A stretch of DNA of 64,000 nucleotides, taken from positions 33,040 through 97,039 of the forward strand of contig NZ_JAGLCD010000019.1 of assembly GCF_023146395.1 (NCBI RefSeq), read 5' to 3'. Source of the DNA: Aeromicrobium sp. GTDB taxonomy: Bacteria > Actinomycetota > Actinomycetes > Propionibacteriales > Nocardioidaceae. A program made the translations under genes and the position numbers. The notes under the pieces are model-generated. The model was given only the letters and a program-made list of their open reading frames with translations, made no database searches and was not told where the DNA came from. This document shows, in pieces, positions 35,223 to 43,785 of this stretch; position 1 is the stretch's first letter, and each line of letters begins with the position of its first letter.

Positions 35223-35246
35223 CGCTCCGGCCGACGCTGGCTTTGA
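34989..35246 (+). CDS. Rival hypothetical ORF on the opposite strand
   Basis: GTG start, 85 residues, beginning MIEIVVHFLHELFRGDPAKR. A TAGTCT box (34945-34950) lies 6 nt before a 12-codon ORF (ATG 34957) whose stop overlaps this GTG as GTGA, a local actinobacterial pattern. G/C at third positions is as low as for the minus-strand rival. At most one of the two is real. Confidence 0.25.
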   Translation: MIEIVVHFLHELFRGDPAKRAYKTAWIQNPQARGERAQLEVLLELEQVPGRDRADLSQPLRLAFDDWANLVPPKQMRHRSGRRWL

Positions 35247-35321
35247 GCATCACTCGGCACTTCTCCGGGTGCGGGGCCGGGGTGGACGCCGCGACGGCAG
35301 CCCACCTGTAGCGTCGTGACC

Positions 35322-36059
35322 ATGGAAGAGTCTCGGATCGCCGTCCTGATCGACGCCGACAACGCGCCCGCGAAGAAGATCGACGCGATCCTGAGCGAGG
35401 TCGCCACGGTCGGCGTCGCTCACGTCCGGAGGGCCTACGGCGACTGGACCAACCCGACGATCGGCCCGTGGTCGAAGGTCCTGCAGGACTACGCGATCGC
35501 GCCGATCCAGCAGTTCGCCTACACCAAGGGCAAGAACGCCTCCGACATCGCGATGGTCATCGACGCGATGGACATCCTGGCCACCGGTTCGGCGCAGGGC
35601 TTCGCGATCGTCTCGAGCGACGCGGACTTCACCCCGCTCGTCATGCGGCTGCGTCAGTCCGGCGCGATCGTGCTCGGCTTCGGGCAGGAGAAGACGCCCC
35701 ACGCCTTCGTCAACGCCTGCACGCGCTTCGTCTACCTGGAGCGGATCGGCGGCGAGGAGGCCGACCAGGAGCGCACCGAGAAGCGCGCGGGCGGCACCCG
35801 TATGAGCGGCAGCGAGATGCGCGGCAACTCACGTCTCGTGCAGATGCTGCGCGCGGCAGTCGACGCCGATGCCGACGACCACGGGTGGGCCACGCTGTCG
35901 GCGGTCGGCAAGCAGGTGCGCAACCAGTCGTCCTTCGAGCCGCGCAACTACGGCTACGCCAAGCTCATCAGCCTGTTGGAGGAGATCGATCTGTTCGAGA
36001 TCGACAAGTCCACGGCCAATGTCCAGCTGCGGCGCAAGGAGTCACCGAACCAGCGCTGA
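35322..36059 (+). CDS. NYN-domain ribonuclease-like protein with C-terminal OST-HTH
   Basis: 245 residues. An N-terminal NYN (PIN-like, LabA type) domain has the acidic metal site: AVLIDADNAPAKK, SDIAMVIDAMDIL and FAIVSSDADFTPLV. The C terminus (about 165-240, GWATLSAVGKQVRNQ, YGYAKLISLLEEIDLFEI) looks like an OST-HTH/LOTUS RNA-binding domain. This pairing suggests a nuclease acting on structured RNA. TAGCGT is 7 nt before ATG 35322, so I prefer it over GTG 35316. Confidence 0.82.
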   Translation: MEESRIAVLIDADNAPAKKIDAILSEVATVGVAHVRRAYGDWTNPTIGPWSKVLQDYAIAPIQQFAYTKGKNASDIAMVIDAMDILATGSAQGFAIVSSDADFTPLVMRLRQSGAIVLGFGQEKTPHAFVNACTRFVYLERIGGEEADQERTEKRAGGTRMSGSEMRGNSRLVQMLRAAVDADADDHGWATLSAVGKQVRNQSSFEPRNYGYAKLISLLEEIDLFEIDKSTANVQLRRKESPNQR

Positions 36060-36114
36060 CGCTCGCGTCCGAAACCCGCCAGACGGTGTCGGTCTCCCGG
36101 CGCATGATGGAGTC

Positions 36115-37575
36115 ATGATCGACGTCCGCGACCCGCAGCACGAGCGCCAGTACCGGGCCGTGCAGTCCCGCGACGCACGGTTCGACGGCGTGTTCTTCAC
36201 CGCGGTGCGCACGACGGGCATCTACTGCCGGCCGTCGTGCCCGGCGGTCACGCCCAGGCCCGGCAACGTCGTGTTCTACCGATCGGCCGCGGCGGCCCAC
36301 GGGGCCGGCTTCCGGGCCTGCCGGCGTTGCCGGCCCGACACCGTGCCCGGTTCTCCGGAGTGGGATCACCGTGCCGATGCCGCAGGCCGGGCCATGCGCC
36401 TCATCCGCGACGGCCCGGTCGAGCGCGAGGGCGTCGAGGGCCTGGCGCAGCACCTCGGCTACAGCTCGCGCCAGGTGCACCGACTCCTCGTCGCCGAGGT
36501 CGGTGCGGGCCCGCTCGCCCTGGCCCGCGGCGCCCGCGCGCACACGGCACGGCTGCTCGTCGAGACCACGTCGCTCACGATGGCCGACGTCGCCCACGCG
36601 GCCGGCTTCGCCTCGGTGCGGCAGTTCAACGACACGATGCGCGAGGTCTACGGGGCCACGCCGAGCGAGCTGCGTGCCCGTCGGCGGCCTTCGCCAGCCG
36701 CGGGATACCTCACGCTTCGGCTGGCGGTCCGGCGCCCGTTCGACGGCACGGGCCTCGTGCAGTTCCTGGACGACCACGCCGTCCCGGGTGTCGAGGCCGT
36801 GCGTGAGGGCACCTACGCCCGCGTCGTGCAGCTCCCACACGGCCCGGGGGTCGTGGAGCTGACGCCGGCCGACGACCACGTCGTGGCCCGGCTCGAGCTG
36901 AGCGACCTCCGCGACACCTCGCTCGCGGTCCAGCGCTGCCGGCAGCTGCTCGACCTCGACGCCGACCCGGTTGCGATCGACGCGGTGCTCGGGGCCGATC
37001 CGCGGCTCGCCGACCTGGTCGCCGACGTGCCGGGGCTGCGTCTTCCGGGAAGCGTCGATCCGGTCGAGACGGCCGTCCGCACCGTCGTGGGTCAACAGGT
37101 CTCGGTCCGTGGTGCCCGCACCGTGCTGGGTCGCGTGGCCGAGCAGCTGGGTGAACCGGTCACCCTCGGGCTCGCCGTCGAGCACGGCCTGCTGCGCAGC
37201 TTTCCGAGCGTGGAGGTGCTCGCCGACCTCGACCCGGAGTCGCTCCCGATGCCGCGGTCACGGGGGCGGGCGGTCGCCACGATCGCGAGCGCCGTCGTGG
37301 CCGGGGACGTCGATCTCTCGCCCGGCGCCGACCGGCGGGCCACCCGGGCTGCCCTGCTGTCGCTGCGGGGCATCGGACCCTGGACCGCCGACTACGTCCT
37401 GATGCGCGGGCTGGGCGACCCGGACGTCCTGCTCACGACCGATCTCGTCCTGCGGCGCGAGCTCGACGCCCGTGGGCTCACCCCCGACGACACCGACCGC
37501 TGGGCGCCCTGGCGCTCGTACGCCGGCCTGCACCTCTGGCGCCAGGCCACTTCACCGACAAGGATCACCTCATGA
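36115..37575 (+). CDS. Ada-AraC-AlkA fusion: methylation sensor, regulator and 3-methyladenine DNA glycosylase
   Basis: 486 residues in three parts. Residues 1-75: Ada zinc domain with Cys38, Cys42, Cys69 and Cys72 (the same numbers as in E. coli Ada), Cys38 being the methylphosphotriester acceptor. Residues about 95-190: AraC-type helix-turn-helix. Residues about 195-486: AlkA-type glycosylase with an HhH-GPD motif (LRGIGPWTADYVLMRG) and catalytic Asp443. It therefore senses DNA methylation, regulates transcription, and removes alkylated bases. Ogt follows with an ATGA overlap. Confidence 0.92.
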   Translation: MIDVRDPQHERQYRAVQSRDARFDGVFFTAVRTTGIYCRPSCPAVTPRPGNVVFYRSAAAAHGAGFRACRRCRPDTVPGSPEWDHRADAAGRAMRLIRDGPVEREGVEGLAQHLGYSSRQVHRLLVAEVGAGPLALARGARAHTARLLVETTSLTMADVAHAAGFASVRQFNDTMREVYGATPSELRARRRPSPAAGYLTLRLAVRRPFDGTGLVQFLDDHAVPGVEAVREGTYARVVQLPHGPGVVELTPADDHVVARLELSDLRDTSLAVQRCRQLLDLDADPVAIDAVLGADPRLADLVADVPGLRLPGSVDPVETAVRTVVGQQVSVRGARTVLGRVAEQLGEPVTLGLAVEHGLLRSFPSVEVLADLDPESLPMPRSRGRAVATIASAVVAGDVDLSPGADRRATRAALLSLRGIGPWTADYVLMRGLGDPDVLLTTDLVLRRELDARGLTPDDTDRWAPWRSYAGLHLWRQATSPTRITS

Positions 37576-38033
37576 CGACACGCTGGATGGACTCACCCAT
37601 CGGTGGCCTGCGCCTCCACAGCTCGGCCGGCCTGCTCACGGCCATCGAGTTCGACGCGCAGGTGCGGGGCGAGCGCGTCGCCGACCCCGTGCTCGACGCC
37701 GCCGAGAGCCAGCTGGGCGAGTACTTCGCCGGCGAGCGCCAGGAGTTCGACCTCCCGCTGGCCAACGACGGCACGGAGTTCCAGCAGAAGGTCTGGGGTG
37801 AGCTGCGGCGCATCCCGTTCGGCGAGACCGCGACCTACGGCGAGATCGCGGCCCGTCTCGGCTACGAGCCGGTCGTCTCGCGCGCGGTGGGTGCGGCCAA
37901 CGGCGCCAACCCGATCCCGGTCGTCGTGCCCTGCCACCGGGTCATCGGGGCGAACGGCACGCTCACGGGCTACGCGGGCGGCGTCGAGCGCAAGAAGATC
38001 CTTCTGGAGCTGGAACGCCCCGGTCTGTTCTGA
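37572..38033 (+). CDS. ogt: Methylated-DNA--[protein]-cysteine S-methyltransferase
   Basis: 153 residues with the active-site IPVVVPCHRVIG (Cys121) and the helix-turn-helix TATYGEIAARLGYEPVVSRAVG. It repairs O6-methylguanine by irreversible transfer to Cys121. Translationally coupled to the Ada-AlkA fusion, forming an adaptive alkylation-response operon. Confidence 0.93.
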   Translation: MTTRWMDSPIGGLRLHSSAGLLTAIEFDAQVRGERVADPVLDAAESQLGEYFAGERQEFDLPLANDGTEFQQKVWGELRRIPFGETATYGEIAARLGYEPVVSRAVGAANGANPIPVVVPCHRVIGANGTLTGYAGGVERKKILLELERPGLF

Positions 38034-38120
38034 GGCGCAGCCGGGCGCGCCGCGCAGCGGCGCCGCGCGTTCACCTGGATGCGGCACGATGGGGTGAACC
38101 TGATCCACCCGAGGAGAGTC

Positions 38121-38687
38121 ATGGCGAAGAAGAAGAAGTCCGCTGCCGACAGTGTCATCGCGGAGCTGAAGGCCCAGGTCAAGAAGTACGAGAAGACGAT
38201 CGACAAGCTCGAGGCGCGGCTCGAGGAGCGCAAGGTCGACGTCAAGAAGTACAAGGCCCTCGCCGACTCGTACAAGTCCGAGGCCGGCAAGTACAAGGCC
38301 AAGGCCAAGAAGGCGGCGCGCAAGGCCGCCGACGAGGCCAAGCGTTTCGCGACCAAGGTCGAGGACGCCGCTGACGAGGTCGAGGACGCCGTGGAGGACG
38401 CCGCCGAGAAGGCAGGCGCGCGAGTGGCCTCAGCCGCGCGCGACGCGCGTGCTGCCGTGACGCGCGCGACGGGTGGCACGGCGGCAAAGGCCCCCGCGAG
38501 GAAGACACCCGCCGCGAAGGCCCCGGCGAAGAAGGCTCCCGCGAAGAAGGCGGCGGCACCGGCCGCGGCGTCGTCGACGCCGGACGCCAGCTGGTCCGTC
38601 ACGCAGCTGCGCGCCGAGGCTCGCACGCGCGGCATCACCGGCTACTCGCGCAAGTCGAAGGCGCAGCTCCTCACCGAGCTCGGCTGA
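38121..38687 (+). CDS. Lys/Ala-rich histone-like protein with C-terminal SAP/Rho-N-like motif
   Basis: 188 residues, GAGGAGAG before the ATG. An N-terminal charged coiled coil (about 10-60), a Lys/Ala/Asp-rich helical middle, an AKAPAKKAPAKKAA-type tail like histone H1 or HupB, then SWSVTQLRAEARTRGITGYS at the end, a SAP/Rho-N-like helix-extended-helix. Probably a nucleoid-associated protein. The combination of coiled coil, H1-like tail and SAP motif is not one I can name. Confidence 0.75.
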   Translation: MAKKKKSAADSVIAELKAQVKKYEKTIDKLEARLEERKVDVKKYKALADSYKSEAGKYKAKAKKAARKAADEAKRFATKVEDAADEVEDAVEDAAEKAGARVASAARDARAAVTRATGGTAAKAPARKTPAAKAPAKKAPAKKAAAPAAASSTPDASWSVTQLRAEARTRGITGYSRKSKAQLLTELG

Positions 38688-38711
38688 CCCTGCAGGGCCT
38701 GCGTCGCGGAC

Positions 38712-39428
38712 TCAGAGACCGCGGCGAAGGCTCTGCGAGAGGCGTTCCCCGGCCGCGACCACGGCGGGGGCGTGCATGCGACCGGGCTGGCGGGTCAGGC
38801 GTTCCAGCGGGCCCGAGACCGAGACCGCCGCCACGACCTTGCCGGAGGGGGAGCGGACGGGTGCTGACACCGAGCCCACGCCGCTCTCGCGCTCGCCGAT
38901 GCTCTGCGCCCACCCGCGTCGCCGCACCGCGGCCAGCTCGGCGGCCGAGAACGTGGCCTTGAGCAGGCCCTTGTTCATGCGTTCGGGGTCCTCCCAGGCC
39001 AGCAGGACCTGCGCGGCCGAGCCGCCGGTCATCGTGAGCTGGCTGCCGACGGGGATGGAGTCGCGCAGGCCGGTCGGTCGGTCGGCGGCCGAGACGCAGA
39101 CGCGGTGCTCGCCCTGGCGCCGGAACAGCTGGGCCGATTCGCCCGTGATGTCGCGCAGGCGGGCCAGCACCGGGCCGGCGGCCGCGAGCAGCCGGTCCTC
39201 ACCGGCCGCCGAGGCCAGCTCGCCGAGGCGGGGGCCGAGGATGAAGCGGCCTTGCATGTCGCGCGCCACGAGGCGGTGGTGCTCCAGGGCCACGGCGAGG
39301 CGGTGTGCCGTCGGTCGGGCCAGGCCGGTGGCGGCAACCAGACCGGCCAGCGTGGCGGGGCCAGGCTCCAGGGCGGCCAGCACCAGAGCGGCTTTGTCCA
39401 GAACCCCGACTCCGCTAGAGTTGTCCAT
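38712..39428 (-). CDS. ndgR: IclR-family regulator (NdgR/LtbR type)
   Basis: 238 residues: N-terminal winged helix ([38 protein letters not shown] region) and a C-terminal IclR effector domain. In actinobacteria this IclR member lies divergently from leuCD and controls leucine and other amino-acid biosynthesis, and the same arrangement is seen here. An inverted repeat 5 bp upstream of the start is a candidate operator. Confidence 0.87.
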   Translation of the reverse strand: MDNSSGVGVLDKAALVLAALEPGPATLAGLVAATGLARPTAHRLAVALEHHRLVARDMQGRFILGPRLGELASAAGEDRLLAAAGPVLARLRDITGESAQLFRRQGEHRVCVSAADRPTGLRDSIPVGSQLTMTGGSAAQVLLAWEDPERMNKGLLKATFSAAELAAVRRRGWAQSIGERESGVGSVSAPVRSPSGKVVAAVSVSGPLERLTRQPGRMHAPAVVAAGERLSQSLRRGL

Positions 39429-39433
39429 GTCTT

Positions 39434-39447
39434 GATACTGCCGTATC
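39434..39447. promoter_or_regulatory. Candidate NdgR operator
   Basis: GATAC-TGCC-GTATC, a perfect 5-bp inverted repeat with 4-bp spacer, sits 6-19 bp upstream of ndgR and about 120 bp before leuC. TTGATAC on one side and GTATCGAA on the other extend it imperfectly. It could serve autoregulation and leuCD control. Confidence 0.45.
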
Positions 39448-39566
39448 GAATCGTGAGACGCAAGCAGGAGTTAGCCAACCCTGCGTGGGGTCTCCGGCGG
39501 GCGGTAGGTCAAGGATGCGAGAACAACCGAGACATGAGACCAGCTTCATCTAAGGGAGTGGCAGCA

Positions 39567-40988
39567 ATGGGCAGGACCCTGGCCGAGAAGATCTGGGACG
39601 ACCACGTCGTCCGCAGCGCCGCGGGGGAGCCGGACCTCCTCTTCATCGACCTCCACCTGATCCACGAGGTCACGAGCCCGCAGGCGTTCGACGGTCTGCG
39701 GCTCTCGGGCCGCTCCGTGCGGCGCCCCGACCTCACGCTGGCGACCGAGGACCACAACATCCCGACGACCGATCTCGACAAGCCGATCGCCGACGTCGTG
39801 TCCCGCACCCAGGTCGAGACGCTGCGCCGTAACGCCGAGGAGTTCGGTGTGCGGCTCTACCCGATGGGCAACATCGACCAGGGCATCGTCCATGTCGTGG
39901 GTCCCCAGCTCGGCCTCACCCAGCCCGGCATGACGATCGTCTGCGGCGACTCCCACACCTCGACGCACGGCGCCTTCGGGTCGATCGCCTTCGGCATCGG
40001 CACGAGCGAGGTCGAGCACGTCCTGGCCACCCAGTCGCTGTCGCAGGCCAAGCCCAAGATGATGGCGGTCGAGGTCACCGGGGAGCTGCAGCCCGGCACC
40101 ACCGCGAAGGACCTCATTCTCGCCCTGATCGCCCAGGAGACCACGGGCGGCGGGCAGGGCTACATCGTCGAGTACCGCGGCGAGGCCATCCGCAAGCTGT
40201 CGATGGAAGCCCGTATGACGATCTGCAACATGAGCATCGAGTGGGGCGCCAAGGCCGGCCTGATCGCGCCCGACGCCACGACCTACGAGTACCTGAAGGG
40301 TCGGGCCCACGCGCCGCAGGGCCAGGCCTGGGACGACGCCGTCGCCTACTGGGACTCCCTCGTCAGCGACGACGACGCGCACTTCGACAAGACCATCACG
40401 ATCGACGCCTCCCAGGTCACGCCCTTCGTCACGTGGGGCACCAACCCCGGTCAGGGCGTGCCGCTCTCGGCGTCCGTGCCGGTGCCGGCGGACATCGAGG
40501 ACGCCAACGAGAAGATCGCTGCCGAGCGGGCCCTGGAGTACATGGGCCTGACCGCCGGCACGCCCATGCGCGACATCGCGATCGACACCGTGTTCATCGG
40601 CTCGTGCACCAACGGTCGCATGGAGGACCTGCGGGTCGTGGCCGACATCATCAAGGGCCGCAAGGTCGCCGACTCCACGCGCGTCCTCGTCGTGCCCGGC
40701 TCGGTCCGGGTGCGACTGCAGGCCGAGGAGGAGGGGCTCGACCGGATCTTCACCGAGGCCGGTGCGGAGTGGCGCGGCGCCGGCTGCTCGATGTGCCTGG
40801 GCATGAACCCCGACACGCTGACCCCGGGCGAGCGCAGCGCCTCGACCTCGAACCGCAACTTCGAGGGTCGCCAGGGCAAGGGTGGTCGCACCCACCTGGT
40901 CTCGCCCGAGGTCGCCGCCGCCACCGCGGTGCTCGGCCACCTGGCCTCGCCCGCCGATCTGCCCGACACCGTCCCGGCTGGAGTCTGA
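39567..40988 (+). CDS. leuC: 3-isopropylmalate dehydratase large subunit
   Basis: 473 residues, AAGGGA before the ATG. It has the aconitase-family motifs: [31 protein letters not shown] and [13 protein letters not shown], whose cysteines hold the [4Fe-4S] cluster. With LeuD it isomerises 2- to 3-isopropylmalate in leucine synthesis. Confidence 0.96.
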   Translation: MGRTLAEKIWDDHVVRSAAGEPDLLFIDLHLIHEVTSPQAFDGLRLSGRSVRRPDLTLATEDHNIPTTDLDKPIADVVSRTQVETLRRNAEEFGVRLYPMGNIDQGIVHVVGPQLGLTQPGMTIVCGDSHTSTHGAFGSIAFGIGTSEVEHVLATQSLSQAKPKMMAVEVTGELQPGTTAKDLILALIAQETTGGGQGYIVEYRGEAIRKLSMEARMTICNMSIEWGAKAGLIAPDATTYEYLKGRAHAPQGQAWDDAVAYWDSLVSDDDAHFDKTITIDASQVTPFVTWGTNPGQGVPLSASVPVPADIEDANEKIAAERALEYMGLTAGTPMRDIAIDTVFIGSCTNGRMEDLRVVADIIKGRKVADSTRVLVVPGSVRVRLQAEEEGLDRIFTEAGAEWRGAGCSMCLGMNPDTLTPGERSASTSNRNFEGRQGKGGRTHLVSPEVAAATAVLGHLASPADLPDTVPAGV

Positions 40989-40991
40989 ATC

Positions 40992-41591
40992 ATGGAGAAG
41001 TTCACCTCGCACACCGGCGTCGCCGCCCCGCTGCGTCGCAGCAACGTCGACACCGACCAGATCATCCCCGCGGTCTACCTCAAGCGCGTGACCCGTTCGG
41101 GATTCGAGGACGGCCTCTTCGCCGCCTGGCGCGGCGACCCCGACTTCGTGCTCAACCAGCCCGCGTACCAGCAGGCCACGGTCCTGGTGGCCGGACCCGA
41201 CTTCGGCACGGGCTCCTCGCGCGAGCACGCCGTGTGGGCCCTGCAGAACTACGGGTTCAAGGCCGTCATCAGCTCGCGGTTCGGCGACATCTTCCGCGGC
41301 AACTCGGGCAAGGCCGGGCTGCTCGCGGCCGAGGTCGACGAGAAGGTCGTGCAGGCGCTGTGGGACTACGTCGACGCCAACCCGGGCGCGTCCGTCACGG
41401 TCGACCTGGAGTCGCGCACCGTGAGCGCCGGTGAGGGCGTCGACCGGATCGAGGACTCGTTCACGATCGACGACTACACCCGCTGGCGCCTGCTCGAGGG
41501 CCTCGACGACATCGCGATCACGCTCTCGCACGACGACGACATCGCGGCGTACGAGGCGAAGCGCCTGCCGTTCAAGCCCGCCACGCTCTGA
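40992..41591 (+). CDS. leuD: 3-isopropylmalate dehydratase small subunit
   Basis: 199 residues, starting 3 nt after leuC. It carries the swivel-domain motifs [20 protein letters not shown] and [17 protein letters not shown]. Partner of LeuC. The C terminus ends in the usual acidic/Lys region. Usual length. Confidence 0.96.
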   Translation: MEKFTSHTGVAAPLRRSNVDTDQIIPAVYLKRVTRSGFEDGLFAAWRGDPDFVLNQPAYQQATVLVAGPDFGTGSSREHAVWALQNYGFKAVISSRFGDIFRGNSGKAGLLAAEVDEKVVQALWDYVDANPGASVTVDLESRTVSAGEGVDRIEDSFTIDDYTRWRLLEGLDDIAITLSHDDDIAAYEAKRLPFKPATL

Positions 41592-41597
41592 CCTCGC

Positions 41598-41631
41598 CCG
41601 CGGCGCGTGCCGCGGTCCCGCAGTGCTGCGG
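41598..41631. terminator. Tandem hairpins between leuD and the TetR gene
   Basis: Two adjacent short hairpins, CCGCGGC-GCGT-GCCGCGG (41598-41615) and CCGCAG-TG-CTGCGG (41618-41631), occupy the 58-bp gap between convergent genes. No T-run. Confidence 0.5.
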
Positions 41632-41649
41632 TGGCATCGCGGGGACGGC

Positions 41650-42210
41650 TCAGACGTCGGCCACGAGGCCGGCGGCGATCGTGCGCGCTGTCTCGGTCGA
41701 GTGCGCGGGGTCGCGCAGGCGCATCGCCAGGTAGCCGCTGACCAGCAGCAGCACCTGCTCCACGAGCGTCGCCGCGCGCGGTTCACCGAACGGGGCGGCG
41801 AGCTCCGACAGGCGTGCCCGCAGCGAGGCGGTGTCGCGCGCGACGGCCTCGTCGACGCCAGCCGGCGGTTCGACGTACTCGGCGGCGGTGCCGAGGAACG
41901 CGCACCACCGCGAGGGGTGTGGCTGCGCCCGGAACTCCTCGAGGGCGTCGAAGACGGCCAGGAGGCGGTCCGGGACGCTCGCGCGGCCGTCGATCGCCTC
42001 CTGCCAGGCCTGCATCCAGTGCTGGTGCCGCCGGGTCAGCACGGCCGCGACCAGGTCGTCCTTGCCCGTGTAGCCGCGGTAGAGCGTGGCGGGAGAGACG
42101 CCTGCGGCCTCGATGACGGCGTCGATCGGCGTGGCGCTGATGCCGCGCGCGAAGAACAGCTGCTCGGCCGCGTCGAGGAGCTTCGTCTCGCTGGACGTGC
42201 GGATTCCCAT
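41650..42210 (-). CDS. TetR-family repressor
   Basis: 186 residues with an N-terminal TetR helix-turn-helix (LLDAAEQLFFARGISATPID, GVSPATLYRGYTGKDDLV) and a helical ligand domain. Divergent from an MFS transporter gene only 23 bp away, which it should repress. The palindrome at 42237-42254 is the probable operator. Confidence 0.87.
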   Translation of the reverse strand: MGIRTSSETKLLDAAEQLFFARGISATPIDAVIEAAGVSPATLYRGYTGKDDLVAAVLTRRHQHWMQAWQEAIDGRASVPDRLLAVFDALEEFRAQPHPSRWCAFLGTAAEYVEPPAGVDEAVARDTASLRARLSELAAPFGEPRAATLVEQVLLLVSGYLAMRLRDPAHSTETARTIAAGLVADV

Positions 42211-42220
42211 GGCACGACCC

Positions 42221-42254
42221 TAGACTCCCAAATATGAAACGATCGTTATCGTTT
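42221..42254 (+). promoter_or_regulatory. Leaderless promoter -10 and TetR-type operator
   Basis: TAGACT (42221-42226) ends 7 nt before ATG 42234, as expected for a leaderless start. Directly after it AAACGAT-CGTT-ATCGTTT (42237-42254) is a perfect 7-bp inverted repeat lying in codons 2-7. A repressor bound there would block initiation just after the start site. Confidence 0.6.
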
Positions 42255-43421
42255 GGCCCTTCGCGGCCGACGGCTCTCGTCGCCGCGGGCACCGCCCTGA
42301 TCGCCCTGACCTACGGACTCGTGCGGCTGGCGTACGGCCTCTTCCTGCCCGAGGTCCAGGCCGACCTGGGCTTGGGCACCTCCGCTGCGGGATACGTGTC
42401 GGCCGGCGCCTCGACGAGCTACTGCGCAGCCGCGGTCCTCGGCTTCGTCACCGCAGGACGACGTCCACGGCTCCTGGTGCTCGGCGCCGGACTGAGTGCC
42501 GGAGTGGGCTCGGCGGCGATGGCGTCGGCCCAGCACCCGGCCGTCTTCTCGATCGCGGCGATCCTCGGATCGGCCGGCGCGGGTCTGGCCTCACCGGCGA
42601 TGGTGCAGCTGGTCAGGGGCAGCTCGGCGCCGCCCGTGCGAGAGCGCGACCAGGCGCGGGTCAACGCCGGGACCGGGCCCGGTCTGGTCGCAGCGGGGCT
42701 GCTGGCTCTGGCCCTGCTGCCGAACTGGCGTCTCGCGTGGGGTCTCGTCGCCGCGTTGGCCGTGGGCGTGACGGCAGCCGTGCTGTGGCTCGACGGAGAG
42801 CGAGCCGCCCGCGGAGCCGGGCTGGGAGTCCCCACCCGCTCCTGGTGGGTGGCGCATGGCGACCTGGTCGCTGCAGCGCTCGGGATGGGGGCAGGCTCGG
42901 CGGCCGTCTGGAACTTCGGACGCACCGTGCTGGTCGGGGCCGGCGCCTCGGAGCGGACCTCGGTGCTGGCCTGGGTCGCCCTCGGGCTGGGCGGCACGGC
43001 GGTCATCGGCACGGCCCGCCTCCTGGACGGAGTCGGACCGGTCGCGGCCTGGGGCGTCGGGACCTCGGTGGCCGGCGGCGCCACCGCGGTCCTCGCCCTG
43101 GCGCCGTCGCGCAGTGGCTGGGCCCTTCTGGCCTGCGTCGCGTTCGGCTGGGGCTTCACGGCCGCGACCGGAGCCCTGATCGCCGCGACGTCGCGCATCG
43201 ACCCCGAGCAGGCCCCGGCGGGCACGTCGCTGCTGTTCGTGGTCCTCGTGCTCGGGCAGGCCCTGGGGGCCCCGCTGGTCGGCAGCCTGGCCTCGACGGC
43301 GGGCTTCGCGCCGGCGTTCGTCACGGCGGCCGTCGCGATGCTGGCGGCCGCCCTGTTGCCGCCGCTGCGCACGGGGTGGCGATCAGCCAGCCCCGCGGCT
43401 GTGTGCGTCAGCCCTTCGTGA
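42234..43421 (+). CDS. MFS efflux-type transporter
   Basis: 395 residues, about 12 transmembrane helices, YbfB/YjiJ-like MFS: the first helix ALVAAGTALIALTYGLVRLA is followed by FLPEVQADLGLGTSAAGYV and SFxxG-type loop GRRPRLLVLGAG. The neighbouring TetR repressor suggests a drug or metabolite exporter. No ribosome-binding site; leaderless start. Its 3' end overlaps the convergent coiled-coil gene by 14 bp. Confidence 0.82.
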   Translation: MKRSLSFGPSRPTALVAAGTALIALTYGLVRLAYGLFLPEVQADLGLGTSAAGYVSAGASTSYCAAAVLGFVTAGRRPRLLVLGAGLSAGVGSAAMASAQHPAVFSIAAILGSAGAGLASPAMVQLVRGSSAPPVRERDQARVNAGTGPGLVAAGLLALALLPNWRLAWGLVAALAVGVTAAVLWLDGERAARGAGLGVPTRSWWVAHGDLVAAALGMGAGSAAVWNFGRTVLVGAGASERTSVLAWVALGLGGTAVIGTARLLDGVGPVAAWGVGTSVAGGATAVLALAPSRSGWALLACVAFGWGFTAATGALIAATSRIDPEQAPAGTSLLFVVLVLGQALGAPLVGSLASTAGFAPAFVTAAVAMLAAALLPPLRTGWRSASPAAVCVSPS

Positions 43422-43725
43422 CGGCGGCGTGGATCGCGGCGACCTGCTCGGCGATCTGCGGGACCTGCTTGAGCAGGGCCATCTCGTCCTCGAGCTCGGT
43501 GAGCAGGGCCTGCACCTGGGTCAGTGCCTCCTGCGTCTCGGCCAGGGTGGCCTGGGTCGTGGTGAGCACCTCGTGCGTCTCGGTCAAGGTGCCGCCGACC
43601 GTCGAGAGGGTCTCGTCGACCGACGACAGGGTGCCGTCGACGCGGCCCAGCACCCCGTCGACGTTGCCGAGAACCTTGTCGGCGCGGTTCAGCAGAGCGG
43701 CCGGATTTCCGGGAAGCAGAGCCAT
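43408..43725 (-). CDS. Small heptad-repeat coiled-coil protein
   Basis: 105 residues, GGAGG before the ATG. Residues 18-80 are nine perfect 7-residue units, nearly all with Leu at the second position (VLGNVDG, VLGRVDG, TLSSVDE, TLSTVGG, TLTETHE, VLTTTQA, TLAETQE, ALTQVQA, LLTELED), predicting a long coiled coil, probably a parallel oligomer. No transmembrane helix or family recognised. Confidence 0.7.
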   Translation of the reverse strand: MALLPGNPAALLNRADKVLGNVDGVLGRVDGTLSSVDETLSTVGGTLTETHEVLTTTQATLAETQEALTQVQALLTELEDEMALLKQVPQIAEQVAAIHAAVTKG

Positions 43726-43785
43726 GGTGTCCTCCAGGTGAGTGACCTGCGTCATGTGCGATCGCCAAGGTACTAGGGTTCGGGC

